From positions 24,911,629-24,975,628 of the forward strand of contig CM053327.1 of the NCBI GenBank assembly GCA_028583605.1: 64,000 nt of DNA. Reading direction: 5' to 3'. This document shows positions 47,110-57,869 of the stretch, in pieces. The first letter of the stretch is position 1; each line of letters opens with the position of its first letter. Both the position numbers and the translations under genes were made by a program. The DNA is from Dastarcus helophoroides. Taxonomy: Eukaryota > Arthropoda > Insecta > Coleoptera > Bothrideridae. The notes below the pieces were generated by a model. That model worked only from the letters and a program-made list of their open reading frames with translations, searched no databases and was not told the origin of the DNA.

Positions 47110-48610
47110 CAGAAATATTTTATTAAATTTCATTCTCAGATCACTTGTTTGGGCCAGAACCTGTTTTTATTATGACTCTACATTGAGAGATAAAACGAAG
47201 ATGGAAGTCTAGAGGGCGCATTCGTTCGTGTTAACTAATTGAAAGCTTCCAGGCAGAACTCACGTTTAAAAGCAGGAACCTAGACAGCTGTTTACTTTTC
47301 TACAAAATGGTTTCTCTCGGAGTAACTGTCCCCATTATTATTTAATTACACTTATAGAATCGCACTGTTTCCAGTTAAAACCTGCCTGGAAATGTTCTCT
47401 AATTGCATCGATGTCGTACGCCAAAGTACCCAAATATCAACCATATTAAACGAGGAAATTACATATTTGTCCATTTGTTAAACGAATCACTAATATATTT
47501 TCCGGATGATAAACAGCTGGAAGTTAAACAGTTTCTGTTAATTAAAAATTGATTTAGAGTTTTCCATTTGATGCCAGCTTTGGAAAATTAATTTAATATA
47601 TCGGGTAATATTTGTTCAATGCAAACCTTTTGTTTGAGTGGGTTAATTATAATATTTAGCTGATCGCAGCTATGTTTTTGCATAACGTATCGGGGGTTTT
47701 CATATGATGACAGAAAAATTAATTGAAACATTAATTAGAATCCAATATAACGGTGTATAAAAGTGTGGTATTATCAGAATTATTACCACTTGGGAATGGA
47801 ATTATTCCATAGGTATAAACGATAAAAGAATACGAGTTGAAGTTTATGACGCACTATTAAATTCATTGAAGCCGAATTCTTAAATAGACTATTTACATCA
47901 TTTTACATTCGAATCTCAGAAACACACGGTGATAAATTCCCAAAGCTTCTCATAAAATCTCGCCATCTCGTCCATCTTCTACCTATATAATTTTGTCCTT
48001 TTTATTCGCCTTCTCTGTATTTAGTTTTTCAAGTTATTTCATCTGCAAGTGTCTTTTATGTCATTTCAAAATGTTTTATGGGGTGCCTAGCAAGTTAACG
48101 ATCAATCCAGTGGTTCCTAAATCGTGCACCGCTGGTCCAGAATCCCTAAAATTCCAACAAACTTGAAATTTCACTTCTTTCTTTCCAAAAGATAGATTTT
48201 AAACTTGTCATTGTTATAAATGTCCAGGTTTTTTTTAGACACCTATTAAAATTTGCACCTTACACTTGCAATTTTGGTTTTTTCTCTAAAAACTTTTTGT
48301 TTTTCGCGTTATCTGAAAGATAAACAGAAATCGGCTAACGGTTCTCAGCCTTCAAAAATGGAGGAACCGTGAAATCCGATAATTCAACGGCGAAAACATA
48401 GCGGGGATTGATTACGAATGACTGTTGTCGAAATATAAATATTTTCACGGCTGAAATTCGCAGTAAACTATTATTTCGCAGGCGCAAACTCAAAACTTTA
48501 AACGTCAAAGGTAAAAGCAAAATTTTGCAAGCACATGGCTTGGAAATTAGACAAAGATGCGTTCCAACTGTGAAATTTGGAATATTTCGTCACTTACGTT
48601 TGAGTTTTAT
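47110..48610. other. Gene-free higher-complexity region
   Basis: No recognised coding region. At about 48,350-48,470 there are several CACGGC and CCGTGAA words related to the hairpin that follows, so the right part may belong to that repeat. Confidence 0.4.
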
Positions 48611-48620
48611 TCCAATCTCA

Positions 48621-48764
48621 GCCGTAAAATTATTTTCCCTATGCGACAACTTCTTTTTATTTACCTCTTACGTTCTTTTACCGTGAAATATGGGATAATT
48701 CACGGTAAAAAAACGTAAGTCCTCATAAAAAGAGTTTGTCGCTTAGGAAAATTAATTTCACGGC
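48621..48764. repeat. Long imperfect hairpin (66-bp arms)
   Basis: Arms at 48,621-48,687 and 48,699-48,764 are inverted complements with few mismatches, for example GCCGTAAAATTATTTTCC against GGAAAATTAATTTCACGGC and TTTTACCGTGAA against TTCACGGTAAAA. The loop is about 11 bases. It is typical of a MITE hairpin; no second copy was seen in the window. Confidence 0.8.
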
Positions 48765-48779
48765 CGAAATTTAAACAAA

Positions 48780-51680
48780 ATTTGAAGGTTTCCCAGATAT
48801 CTGCCAAATAACAAGCATGCATTGGGATTTTTACAACTAAAAGATAGGAATTGGGAGATTCTGCCGGTGAGACCGACAGAATAGAGCGAAATTGAAAAAT
48901 TAACCGTGCAATATTGGAAAACTCAGAGCGAAACTACACAAATACAGAATACAACACTAATAAAGACTGAAATGGGGAAAACGTGCAAGGATTTTAAACA
49001 CTTAGTTTTTGAGCGAAGTCGCAGCCTTGCACTATTAGTGTTGATCGGTTGAAAAAGAACCATTGGTGCGCTAGGATAGTTAGGACTGGAAAAATGGACG
49101 ATGAAAGCAGTCGCTGGTGGATGATTATCTTGTCCAACGAGGAAGAAGTTGAGCCATCGGTTTAACCAAAGTTTATGGAGTTTTGTCAACAATATGTACT
49201 TGCAAAGCAAACGAATATCAAATGCTAAATGAAAACTTTGTCCTTAAAAAGGTGAGATCCCCGGCGATTGGAGATTTTTTGTTTCGAAGACTTTTGTGGT
49301 GACGACTAAAATCGGGAAATAGATCGAAATTTCAGAAGAAACGGCGAAGTTTAAAGATCCAATACTTTTGGGTTCAAATCAAAATTTTTATCATGCAAAT
49401 TGAAATTTGAGGGTCTAGTCTAATTTACGAAAAAAAATTCTTCAAGTCTAGTTTTAAATCAGTAAAGCTTTGGTTTTTTTGTCTTTCGAAATGTCAATCC
49501 TAAACTTAGTTCCTCTTTTTTTTTAGATTTCCAGAGAAATACTTTTTCTTGAAATTTAGGTCCCTCTAAATCTCGACCTATTTCAAGAAAGTTCGAGATT
49601 TAACTAGAATTTAACAAAATTGTATATTTGAACTTTTAACTTCAGAGAAAAAATTCAGAATTTCTGAAAAAAGTTTGTGTCACAATGGAAATTTTTATTT
49701 TTATTTCAAAATTTCTCCAGGGCACGATTTTTTAATAAATTTCTAATCTTTCCAGAAAATGGAATTTTATCAAAATCCCGACATAAAAATGAGTAATCTA
49801 GAAATGTAGATGAATTTTTTTTATAAATTTCTGATTTTTTGTCAATTAAACGTTCTGTAATGAAACAGGTGAAAAAAATATGTAGAAAACAACCATAAAC
49901 CGGTTTCAGCTTTCAAAGTGTTTGCAAGTCACTCAATGGAATTTCCGTCTTTTGAGTACTTGTGTGACCGAATGAGGGCTATTGATTGGAAATGTTTACA
50001 GCCGTACCATACTGATCAGCCCAAGGAAATATGCAAAAACGTTGTAAAACATCAATATATTGTTCATGAGCACTGTTTTTTCATGTTCTTTTTAATCGAC
50101 ATTGAAACATCCATGATTATATACCAAGGAAGTTGCAATTCTACTAACCACCAATACTTTCAATACGCCTGAATCCTGAAAAACTTTTCCTGAATTGTTT
50201 AAGGTCCTGACTTCCACCATACCAGACGATAGGACGATAAAATTCGATAAGATTCAATTGACATAACCGACCACTAATTTCGATGATTTCTTACCTATAA
50301 TTTGTCGTCTTCGAACCGAGTCGCCCTCGCATTCTTGTCATACTCGAGGATTTTTTCCTCAGGGCCAGTTTAAATTGATTCTGGAGTTGAAAAAGGATTA
50401 CAAAAAGTTCCCTTTTTCTAAGAACCGAGGCCGTGACATAAAGTCTTTATTTCGGTATTTGTTATATTACAGTCGGCCCACGTTTGTGCCTTTCTTGGGC
50501 CTAATAAAACTAACTGACGATCCTACATTGCTGACAACAAAAACTTTCTATAGTTTTTGGTGAAGTGTAAAGTTCAGATAGGATTTAGCTAACTTGAGCG
50601 ATTCAGAGCAATAGGGCAGTTTGCTAAGGGTTAAATGGGATTAGCTTGCCATTTTATGGGGAATATTACATTTCTATCAAGAAATTCGTCGTAGCACATC
50701 CACCGATAAGCTTATATTGTATTTGAGTTATTAATCGATTAGTAACTGATTTGATTTAATCACAAGCGCCGTTTTTTTAAGTCTACAGACGCTTAAAGTT
50801 CAAATCTGTTGAACAGGGCTGTTTATTGCATCCGCGAGAAAGGAAAACAAGTTGGGGCGATTATCCCTACGGCTTTTTTAAAATCCCAAATCCTGTAACT
50901 TCGTTTCATTAAATTAGGGAGGCCTGCACAAAATGCTTGTAGTTCCACTCGAATTGAGTACAATAATTGCCCGTAGTAAGTTTTTTTGTTTTGAAATCCT
51001 TTCATCGCCATCAATGGACCAGTGGCTTTGTGCTTTTACAATACCACCGTCAATTGCTCCATCGGTGATTAAACAGAAATGTTTGTTTTATTGTAACCTG
51101 ATAAAAAACGGTGGATGTGAAGCAAATTGGTATAGAAACGCAGAAGTTTCTTTTGCATGCACAGGATGAAAAACTAATGTCCTCTGAATGAACTCTTTTT
51201 AAAGTAAATAAAATAATCGTCCTCAGTTTTACAATTGTTTGTGCATTTGTCGTGTAAACCTTTAGTGACCAATATCTGTCGTGAACTATCCATCTCGGAG
51301 CAGAGATAATACTCCACATCAAGGTTGCCTCTTAAGCCAGAATTTTAATGAAATGGAAAAATAATATCAATTAAATGTTCCGTAATGAAATAGTCGAACA
51401 TGCTACAGTTGGAAATATTTACAACCAACAGCTAAGACTGGTTTCGACCTTCTTTGACTTCATTAGTAGGCGCTCGTATTTAATGGATATTGCTATGCAA
51501 CCCATAATATAAGAATGAAGGTTACCTCACTACTCTTGACCTTTGGAAAGTTAGTTAAATTCCATATAACCTAGGTAATTTTCAGCAATAATTGCTTTAA
51601 TTAGCATGTAACCGAAATGATAGGATCAGAAATTGGAATTAAAAACAGTGTTAGTTCCCGTAAGATACTTTATACAAAAG
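48780..51680. other. Gene-free region, partly low-complexity
   Basis: 49,260-49,870 is A/T word repeat; the rest is higher complexity. Similar phrases at about 49,853-49,920 and 51,375-51,465 (TTCYGTAATGAAAYAG, then RACTGGTTTCGACCTT or AACCGGTTTCAGCTTT) mark a dispersed repeat, perhaps a Penelope-like 3' end on the minus strand. Frames at 49,918-50,172 and 50,375-50,563 have no recognised domain. Confidence 0.4.
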
Positions 51681-51682
51681 TA

Positions 51683-51956
51683 GATATGCTAGGACGATTC
51701 TGGCTCAAAATCCTATGTTTTTTTCTTATGGAGGTTCATTTTAGAATCTTTGTCTCAGACGGAGGTCTGGTAAAACCAACTGCTAGATAGCTAAAACCAA
51801 TTGCCAGAGCGCTAGCAATTAACTGTTAGTTATCTAAAGCAACAACAACTGCCTCTAAAACCAACAACAGCTCTCCTTCATCTGAGACAAAAATCCTAGA
51901 TTGAACCTCCATCAGAAAAAGCATGGAATTTTGAAACAGAATCAGCCTAGCATATC
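51683..51956. mobile_element. Fold-back element related to 26.3 kb, with different terminal repeats
   Basis: Terminal inverted repeats of about 85 bp: the left starts GATATGCTAGGACGATTCTG and includes GGAGGTTCA and TTTGTCTCAGA. The right has TCTGAGACAAAAATCCTAGA, TGAACCTCC, and ends CAGCCTAGCATATC. The left flank is TA; the right flank is TG, probably a mutated TA. The interior holds AAAACCAACTGCTAGATAGC and AACCAATTGCCAGA units, clearly related to the AACCAACTG..AGACAAGT array inside 26,304-26,899. No coding capacity. Confidence 0.8.
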
Positions 51957-51959
51957 TGC

Positions 51960-53860
51960 TTACAAGTATTTCGTTTTTCTATAATTCCTTAAGCACGAAC
52001 GTTCAACAGCGTAAGCAGCGTAAAATTTTGCGCCTGCTTAATTAACCAAATTGGCTTTTAAGGTATCTTATTGTACGACGTGGTTTTAACCATATGAATG
52101 TCGGAATATCTTCCAGTCTTAATAATAATAATTAAACCTCGTCTAGTTCTCTAATTACTCATATCTAAATTGAGCGCCATCACTTTGTCAACGTAACTCC
52201 GGTGTAGCCTCCTCATCTCGGCACTCCAGACGACACAGGTTTGATATGAAGACTACTCTCCTCGTATTATCGTACATACAACGTCGTATGTGATTCCTCT
52301 TATTACAATTAGCGTTTTGAGGGCATTCCATGAATAATAACACTACGAAGTTTCGTTATTTACCGTTTCGAATCTAGTTAAAGTCCGCGGAGTACTTAGA
52401 AGTTTAGATTTATGGGATAAAGTAAAAGTTTTACGGAGTTGAGCATTTGAATTCTTCAGGGACATCTGGATAATACCTCGAAGCGAAATTGTTGGTTTAC
52501 TAGACGGATGTCTGGGGCGTAATAGCTTTTGTACTTGAAAATGTTGCGTCAAAATTGACAGAAAAATATAAGCGCTCTCGGGACTGTTTTTTTTTACTTG
52601 GAAAACCCAAACTTTATTTATATGTGCATGCTTATCATCCTTAGGATTGTGATTGGATTACATGGTGCACTTTAGTTGAAGTATTAAGTAACGAGGAATT
52701 GTCACGCCAAGATAATGATTAATGAAGAATTATCACGTCAATGATACAATGATACAAAATTTACTGTATAGTTTGAGACTCTAGCTTATAAAGTCAGTTC
52801 CCTTAGTATCTATCCCAAGAATTGATGGAAGCTATAACTTAGACTTTCCGAAAATGCAAAAAAAATAATTCTAGAAAAATATTAGGTTTGCATATTCAGA
52901 AAAAAGTGTAAAGTGTATACACTGGAACGTTTGAACAAAATTCGTTATGGAAGTAAAAATTTTTAAATTTATAATTTTAAAAATTTTGAGATTAAGTTGA
53001 GAATTCTGAGAAACAAGTGGACATTTTTTTGAAATTTGACATATAAAGATAATGAGACAAAATGAATTTTTGATTAAAAGCTTCAAGTTTCGAATCGAAT
53101 TCGTGAAATAACTTCAAATTCTGATATTAAGTGATTGAACGAAAAAATTTGCTTAATTTTTGAATTAATAATTTAAAATTTAAACTCAGAATTTTAAAAG
53201 AAAATTGCAAAGTTCCAAAAAACATATATATATATATATAAAAACAATATTGAGAATAAAGTGTTAAGGTCCTTTGCAGTAAAAATCATTTAAAATTTTT
53301 GCACTTAAATTGAAAATTCTAGCAAAAAAGTCTTAAGATTTCGCCATCAAAGTGGGAATTTTAGGATAAAAAGAATCATTTTAGTTTAATCCGGAATGTA
53401 CGAGAAAGAGTAATGATTTTTAGATGACTTTAAATCGTTATAAATAAAATGTTCAACTTTGTCCCACTTTTTCTGTTTTTTATTTGAAATAGCTTATAAT
53501 CAGTAGAAAAAATCTTTCATAAAACAATTTAAAAAATGTTTATTCATTACTCTTCCATATCGAAGTAGAAGGAGTGAAGTACAAATGTGACTAAAGTAGA
53601 GGAATAAAATGAACAGCTAAAGTATAACCGAACTTCCAACTGAGGTTGGATAGAACCACCTTGTGTCATCTACTAGTTATATTATGCGTTTCGTTTGAAT
53701 CGAACTGAATGGATATATCCACTTACTTTTAACGAACCTGGTTGATTTTTTTTAACTAAAGCTATTCGTTTTTTTGCAGCAACTTCTTAGCTCTTTAAAA
53801 CATATCAGAAATAATTTTGTTGGGAATAAAATTCGAGCAGTTAACTCCATCTTCAATAAA
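51960..53860. other. Gene-free region with an A-rich tract
   Basis: 51,960-52,850 is higher complexity with no gene. 52,850-53,460 is A-rich low-complexity DNA, including a short (AT)n at 53,226-53,242. The remainder has no recognised feature. Confidence 0.4.
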
Positions 53861-54103
53861 GGTGCGTTTAAATTAAACACTTTATTCCGTACATTTCTCT
53901 CTGACATAAGTGTCAACTATCCTAAAAGAAGCTATCAGAGACTTTTCTACACAGCTGGGAGGAGATAGCTTCTCTCAGGATAGTTGACACTTATGTCAGA
54001 GAGAAAATATATTTTTTGTAAAACTGTTATTAAAAGTGACATTTTTAGTTCATTGATAAGTGAACTAAAAATTGACTTTTATAATGACACGTGACAAAAA
54101 CAT

Positions 54104-54147
54104 TTTTAACACTAGTGCGAAAAAGTTTTTTCGCACTAGTGTTAAAA
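54104..54147. repeat. Perfect short palindrome
   Basis: TTTTAACACTAGTGCGAAAA is followed after a few bases by its complement TTTTCGCACTAGTGTTAAAA, 20-bp arms or slightly more. It is part of the composite insertion. Confidence 0.9.
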
Positions 54148-54157
54148 GTAAATATAG

Positions 54158-54354
54158 CAGTGTTTCCCAAACTTTTTTTGCCCTAACCCAGTTGTTTTTA
54201 ATATTTCCCCTTCGCCACCCACTAAAAGATGTTTTAATTATATCTTAATGCTGGAAAGAACTAATCATTTGTGAGTATGAAGACAATTCTGCAGCCTGGT
54301 ATTTTATTTTTGTGGTCCGCTGCCGGGTTGTGACCCACTGTTTAGGAAACACTG
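54158..54354. mobile_element. 197-bp hAT-like MITE
   Basis: The ends CAGTGTTTCCCAAAC and GTTTAGGAAACACTG are inverted repeats (one mismatch). They are flanked by 8-bp AAATATAG and ATATATAG, identical at 7 of 8 positions, the target duplication length of hAT elements. The CAGTGTTTCCCAAACTTTTT terminus and the internal GGTCCGCTGCCGGGTTGTG phrase fit common hAT-type non-autonomous elements. It is nested inside the composite insertion, so it is probably the youngest layer. Confidence 0.85.
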
Positions 54355-54566
54355 ATATATAGCAATATGCAATATAAAATAGAAAGCTGTACTGGTAAAA
54401 TTAGAGATATTTTTTTTGGTTGAACGGACTGCTCCAACAATATTGTGTTTCCAAACATTAAAACATTCAAAATAGTTATAAATTATTTATTTATAATATT
54501 AATATTACTATTACAATCTGAACGGTTACTTATTTTAGTTTTCCTGAGAAGTAATTGCAGAGGTAT

Positions 54567-54719
54567 TTATGCAAAGTAATCCGTGCAAAAACCAGGACGG
54601 ATGTTGCTTTTAGTCTTCATAATATAAAACAAAGATTTTTCAATATCATCCAGTGTTAATTTACAAAATTCTTGAGAGCGACAGACTCCAAATAATCCAA
54701 AAACTGACGCATCTTTTTA
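54567..54719 (-). pseudogene. Coding-like remnant of unknown origin
   Basis: A 50-codon open stretch on the minus strand ends in TAA at 54,567-54,569. It reads KDASVFGLFGVCRSQEFCKL, then TLDDIEKSLFYIMKTK and SNIRPGFCTDYFA. Composition looks protein-like, and similar but broken sequence seems to continue upstream to about 55,000. It may be the decayed transposase or another gene of the surrounding insertion. I do not recognise the family. Confidence 0.3.
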
Positions 54720-55255
54720 CTGCATATTTGGTGTCTGGAGCTTCATTCAAAAAATCTTGTACACTGGTTTTAATACTTGCTTATATCCTAGTTTGATTTA
54801 AAAACTAGCTTTTATCATAGAGAGATTCCATAACTTAGAATTTCCTTCGGCGTAAACCAAAAATATATTTTTAGTGAAGTTATCCGCTAGATTCTTTATT
54901 TCATACCATCATATTTTTATCCCGATTTCTGGAGCAATAAATCTCAGTTGATGTATTTGCTGTTTCTTCAACATCAGATGGAATAATAAAATTGCTTTAA
55001 TTTCCAATCTTTTCTTCAAAATTCATGTTTATTAGCCATAAAATCTACAATATTTTAGGACAGGTTCAATTGTGGTTACTAATTAACATTAAACAACTTA
55101 CAATTGTTTTACTTAGTTACACTCTATCCAATACCTGACTTGATTGTCAGATGTAAATGTCAAATATGTAATTCAACACGCAAACAATAAATCTAAAATT
55201 CAACCCTAGGGACAGCATTTTCTCTTTTAATTTAACAGTTTTACAAAAAATATTG

Positions 55256-55374
55256 TATGATACACTTGTTAAAAGTGATTTTATTTTGTTCGTGGGGTTG
55301 CTCCACTCGCTACGCTCGTTCCGCAATACTCCCCACTCACAAAATAAAATGTCACTTTTAACACTTGTATCATA
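55256..55374. repeat. ~43-bp-arm hairpin with CTCGCTACGCTCG loop
   Basis: Left arm 55,256-55,297 (TATGATACACTTGTTAAAAG, then TGATTTTATTTTGT and GTGGGG) pairs with right arm 55,331-55,374 (CCCCACTCACAAAATAAAAT, then GTCACTTTTAACAC and TTGTATCATA). The loop contains CTCGCTACGCTCG, itself partly self-complementary. It lies at the right end of the composite insertion. Confidence 0.85.
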
Positions 55375-55430
55375 AATAACTATTATATCAGAGTGAAATA
55401 TACGGAATAAAGTGTCTAGTTTAAACCACC

Positions 55431-56909
55431 TCTAAGTATTTCTGTGATATTTAGCGTCGTTTAGAAACTGGGATTCTGGATTTTATGTTTCGCAGTGGCA
55501 CTTGTACCTAAGAACATCAGAAGGCCCAAAAAGATATTGTGCTGATTTTTCTGCTTAAAAGGCTGAGATGTCCACCGGGCAGCATTATTTTGTCAAGCAC
55601 GAATAAGAAAATTTAGTGAGCGCTTTAAGAAAAGGATATCATTACGCACACGCGGCCACACAAAGGACAGAACAATCCATTATATCGTCCTGATAATATT
55701 GCCGTCCTTTGTCGTGCCTTTGATACAGTCTTTCTCGGCGAAATAAAAGTGAACAAAGCCAAATTGGGCCATCACAAACAAAGATGTTAATTCCGGGATA
55801 CTTGAAAGTAAACGAAAATGATAAGGCGTCGAATTGGGCCCCAAAATAAGCCTAGGTGGCGCTATCAGTCGTGTTTTTTGCGTTAAAATTTTAGTTATTT
55901 CTGGATCAAAGGAAAGCTGTGCAAATTTCATCGCACTAACAGGTTTAAATATTTATCAAAACCTTCGGGAACATATTTCTTGTGTGTAGTGCACCGTCAG
56001 TGTAACCTGAAAATAAATTATTCCCGGCGTTGAAAACGTTCTATCTGTTAGTTGGGTGTTAGCTCGGAAACAGTTTTCGCTTAATAGTTTCGGATGACAT
56101 AGTTGTTCCGGTATTTCTGTCCCTTATCGATTTCCGTACACGTATGTCTCTTCTCATGAATTATGGGTCCACTTCCTATTTAATGAGCAGGGTCGTCTTG
56201 AGACTAACTGCGGCATTTTGGCTTCAATCTGATCTTGTTATTTATTCAGTGGGCCTCTAAACCTCCACTAATCGAGTTAGGTGCTGATTAGCTGCCGTTT
56301 TCTTCGGGATAATTAGCTGAGATGTGGTCTGTCAGTTCCTATCTGCGACTATACATGAAACTCGGTGAAATGTTCAACGTAATTGCATCTATTTTTCAGT
56401 AATTCTCTAGTCAATCTTTCGTTAATTTATTTCCCTCTTCTGTTTAGCTAGAGGCTTAAATAACTTCACTAGAAAGCATCCTATAATGTAGATTTTTGGA
56501 TTATTTGCTACCTCAATTTTTCCTACTAGAGAATGGTGGCAAAACGTATTAAAAAATTAGTGTCTTTATAAACTATCAAAGAAAGTACACGACACTCGTA
56601 TGTTGCATGCTGGGAATCGTGACCCTAATGGTTACTTGCTTCAAACCCACAAATTCAAATAAAAGAAACAATACGTTACTAAACTGCATAAAGTGTAGGG
56701 AACTGTCAAGACTAACATTCGTAGCCTTCTGATGGAAGAAATGGAGGCAACAGACGACTATTATAATTCCATTGAGGTAGTTTCCTGCTGCCGCTGCTTA
56801 CTTTCCGATACGCGAAAAAATTACAAAATCCTGTAGCGGGGCAACAACTCCTGAGAAGTTTATTCCAAATTTCAACTCGAGAAAACACCGACTTTTCCGT
56901 CACATTTGA
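55431..56909. other. Gene-free higher-complexity region
   Basis: No gene was recognised. The minus-strand 83-codon frame at 55,680-55,931 has no family features. Confidence 0.4.
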
Positions 56910-57491
56910 TCAACTTACCTTACGGAACTTAACAACCTAACGTTTAGAAAAAGATACTTTTCCACCGATAAAAAACTTTTAACAGGACTGTTAAATTATA
57001 ATTATACCTTTAAATATACAATTAAATATTCCCAAGATTTAGTAACAGAACTCAAAGAACAAAATTTACCACGCAATTGCAACTTGGTTTCCTTTGATGT
57101 CACAAATATGTTTTCAGGTGTACCACCTCAAGAATGCTTACCAATAATCAAGTCATTTTTGGAAAGAAAACACACAAATCCAAACCTAACAACTGAGATA
57201 ATTGAGTTGTTTCAGGTGTGCGTGAAGCAAAATTATTTTACATTTGAAGGAAAGCATTATTTGCAAAATGAAGGTCTTCCAATGGGTGGTCCAATTTCAC
57301 CCATCTTATCAAATATATTTATGGCTAATTTAGAAAACAAAATGTCTAATTCTCATGAGTCGAGAAATATCCTCTTTTGGTATAGATATGTAGATGACAT
57401 ACTAGCTGGTTTCCTGGGCTCTTCTGGGCAATTAGATAAATTTTTAAAATATATTAATAGCCTACATTCAAATACTAAATTTTATCGTTAA
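56910..57491 (+). pseudogene. Penelope-like element reverse transcriptase fragment (uninterrupted)
   Basis: A 193-codon frame open from just after a TGA at 56,907 to the TAA at 57,489. It starts STYLTELNNLTFRKRYFST, then KYSQDLVTELKEQNLPRNCN. Block A is LVSFDVTNMFSGVPPQE with the catalytic aspartate. A core follows (VKQNYFTFEGKHYLQNEGLP), then block B PMGGPISPILSNIFMANLE and block C FWYRYVDDILAGF with an intact YVDD. The end is LDKFLKYINSLHSNTKFYR. This is the Penelope-type RT (YVDD, SFDVTN, GLPMGGPISPIL). The frame stops where the conserved HPNIKFT motif is expected. The following bases match the AATCGTTAATAAAG..TTAGTTATGAA repeat arm, so the element is broken there. The thumb and the GIY-YIG domain are missing. 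Intact residues suggest a younger copy than the other fragments. Confidence 0.92.
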
Positions 57492-57511
57492 TAAAGTTTA
57501 TTAGTTATGAA
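57484..57511 (+). repeat. Partial copy of the 4.4 kb hairpin arm
   Basis: TCGTTAATAAAGTTTATTAG and TTATGAAT match the right arm at 4,478-4,505. The copy truncates the Penelope RT frame. Either this family inserts into, or is joined to, Penelope fragments. Confidence 0.7.
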
Positions 57512-57637
57512 TAAAAAATTAGAAATATTGGAAAATACACGGGAAAATATCATTATAAAAATTATTCCCTATTGGTGGAAACTAAGAATACAATCTGCAA
57601 ACAAACAAAAAATTTAAAACCATAAGACCATAATACC

Positions 57638-57865
57638 TGCGAATTAAAATTTAGTGTTAAATAATACTTGTTTCCACATACTACTCACGGTACTCTGAAG
57701 ACATAATATAGTTGCCCTTTGCGACGGGATTGAACATAAAAAAATAAAACTGCGAATTAAAATTTAGTGTTAAATAATACTTGTTTCCACGTACTACTCA
57801 CGGTACCCTGAATGCATAATGGAGTTGCCTTTTGCGAGTGGATTGAACTTAAAAAGTAATAAAAC
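57638..57865 (+). repeat. 113-bp tandem duplication of a LINE 3' end
   Basis: Two copies begin TGCGAATTAAAATTTAGTG at 57,638 and 57,751 and run through GTTTCCAC, TACTACTCACGGTAC, GTTGCC, GCGA and GGGATTGAAC or GTGGATTGAAC. The ending matches the 3' ends at 40,330-40,375 and 42,825-42,870 (minus). So they are 3' UTR pieces of the same or a related LINE family, tandemly duplicated. They carry no coding sequence. Confidence 0.85.
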
Positions 57866-57869
57866 TAAA

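Larger units (their letters stand above)
44040..47110. repeat. 3-kb A-rich low-complexity block with internal segmental duplications
   Basis: Plus-strand A-rich throughout (GAAATTTTCAAAAAAGT, AAAAAGTCGAAATT). Unlike the other tracts it contains clear long duplications, described in the next entries. Frames of 80-115 codons inside are composition artefacts. Confidence 0.75.
54012..55386. mobile_element. Composite palindrome-rich insertion
   Basis: Near both ends are related inverted phrases (left TGTTATTAAAAGTGACATTT; right TGTCACTTTTAACACTTG). It contains the hairpins at 54,021-54,090, 54,104-54,147 and 55,256-55,374, a hAT-like MITE, and a decayed coding-like segment. I read it as a non-autonomous or decayed DNA transposon with subterminal fold-back modules. 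No transposase was recognised. Confidence 0.5.
53861..55430. mobile_element. Hairpin MITE copy 2, split by a ~1.4-kb insertion
   Basis: 53,861-54,011 repeats the 2,764 element (GGTGCGTTTAAATTAAACAC, TGTCAACTATCCT, AGAAGCTATC, GATAGCTTCTCTCAGGA, TAGTTGACACTTATGTCAGA). The missing right end (TCAGAGTGAAATATACGGAA, then TAAAGTGTC and TTTAAACCACC) appears only at 55,387-55,430. ATRTCAGAG.GAAATATA is present on both sides of the gap, which could be a target duplication of the inserted DNA. The alternative is two adjacent partial MITE copies. Confidence 0.75.

Noticed and set aside
49918..50563. Frames of 84 and 62 codons (plus)
   Set aside because: No recognised domains; the first partly overlaps a dispersed repeat phrase also seen at 51.4 kb.
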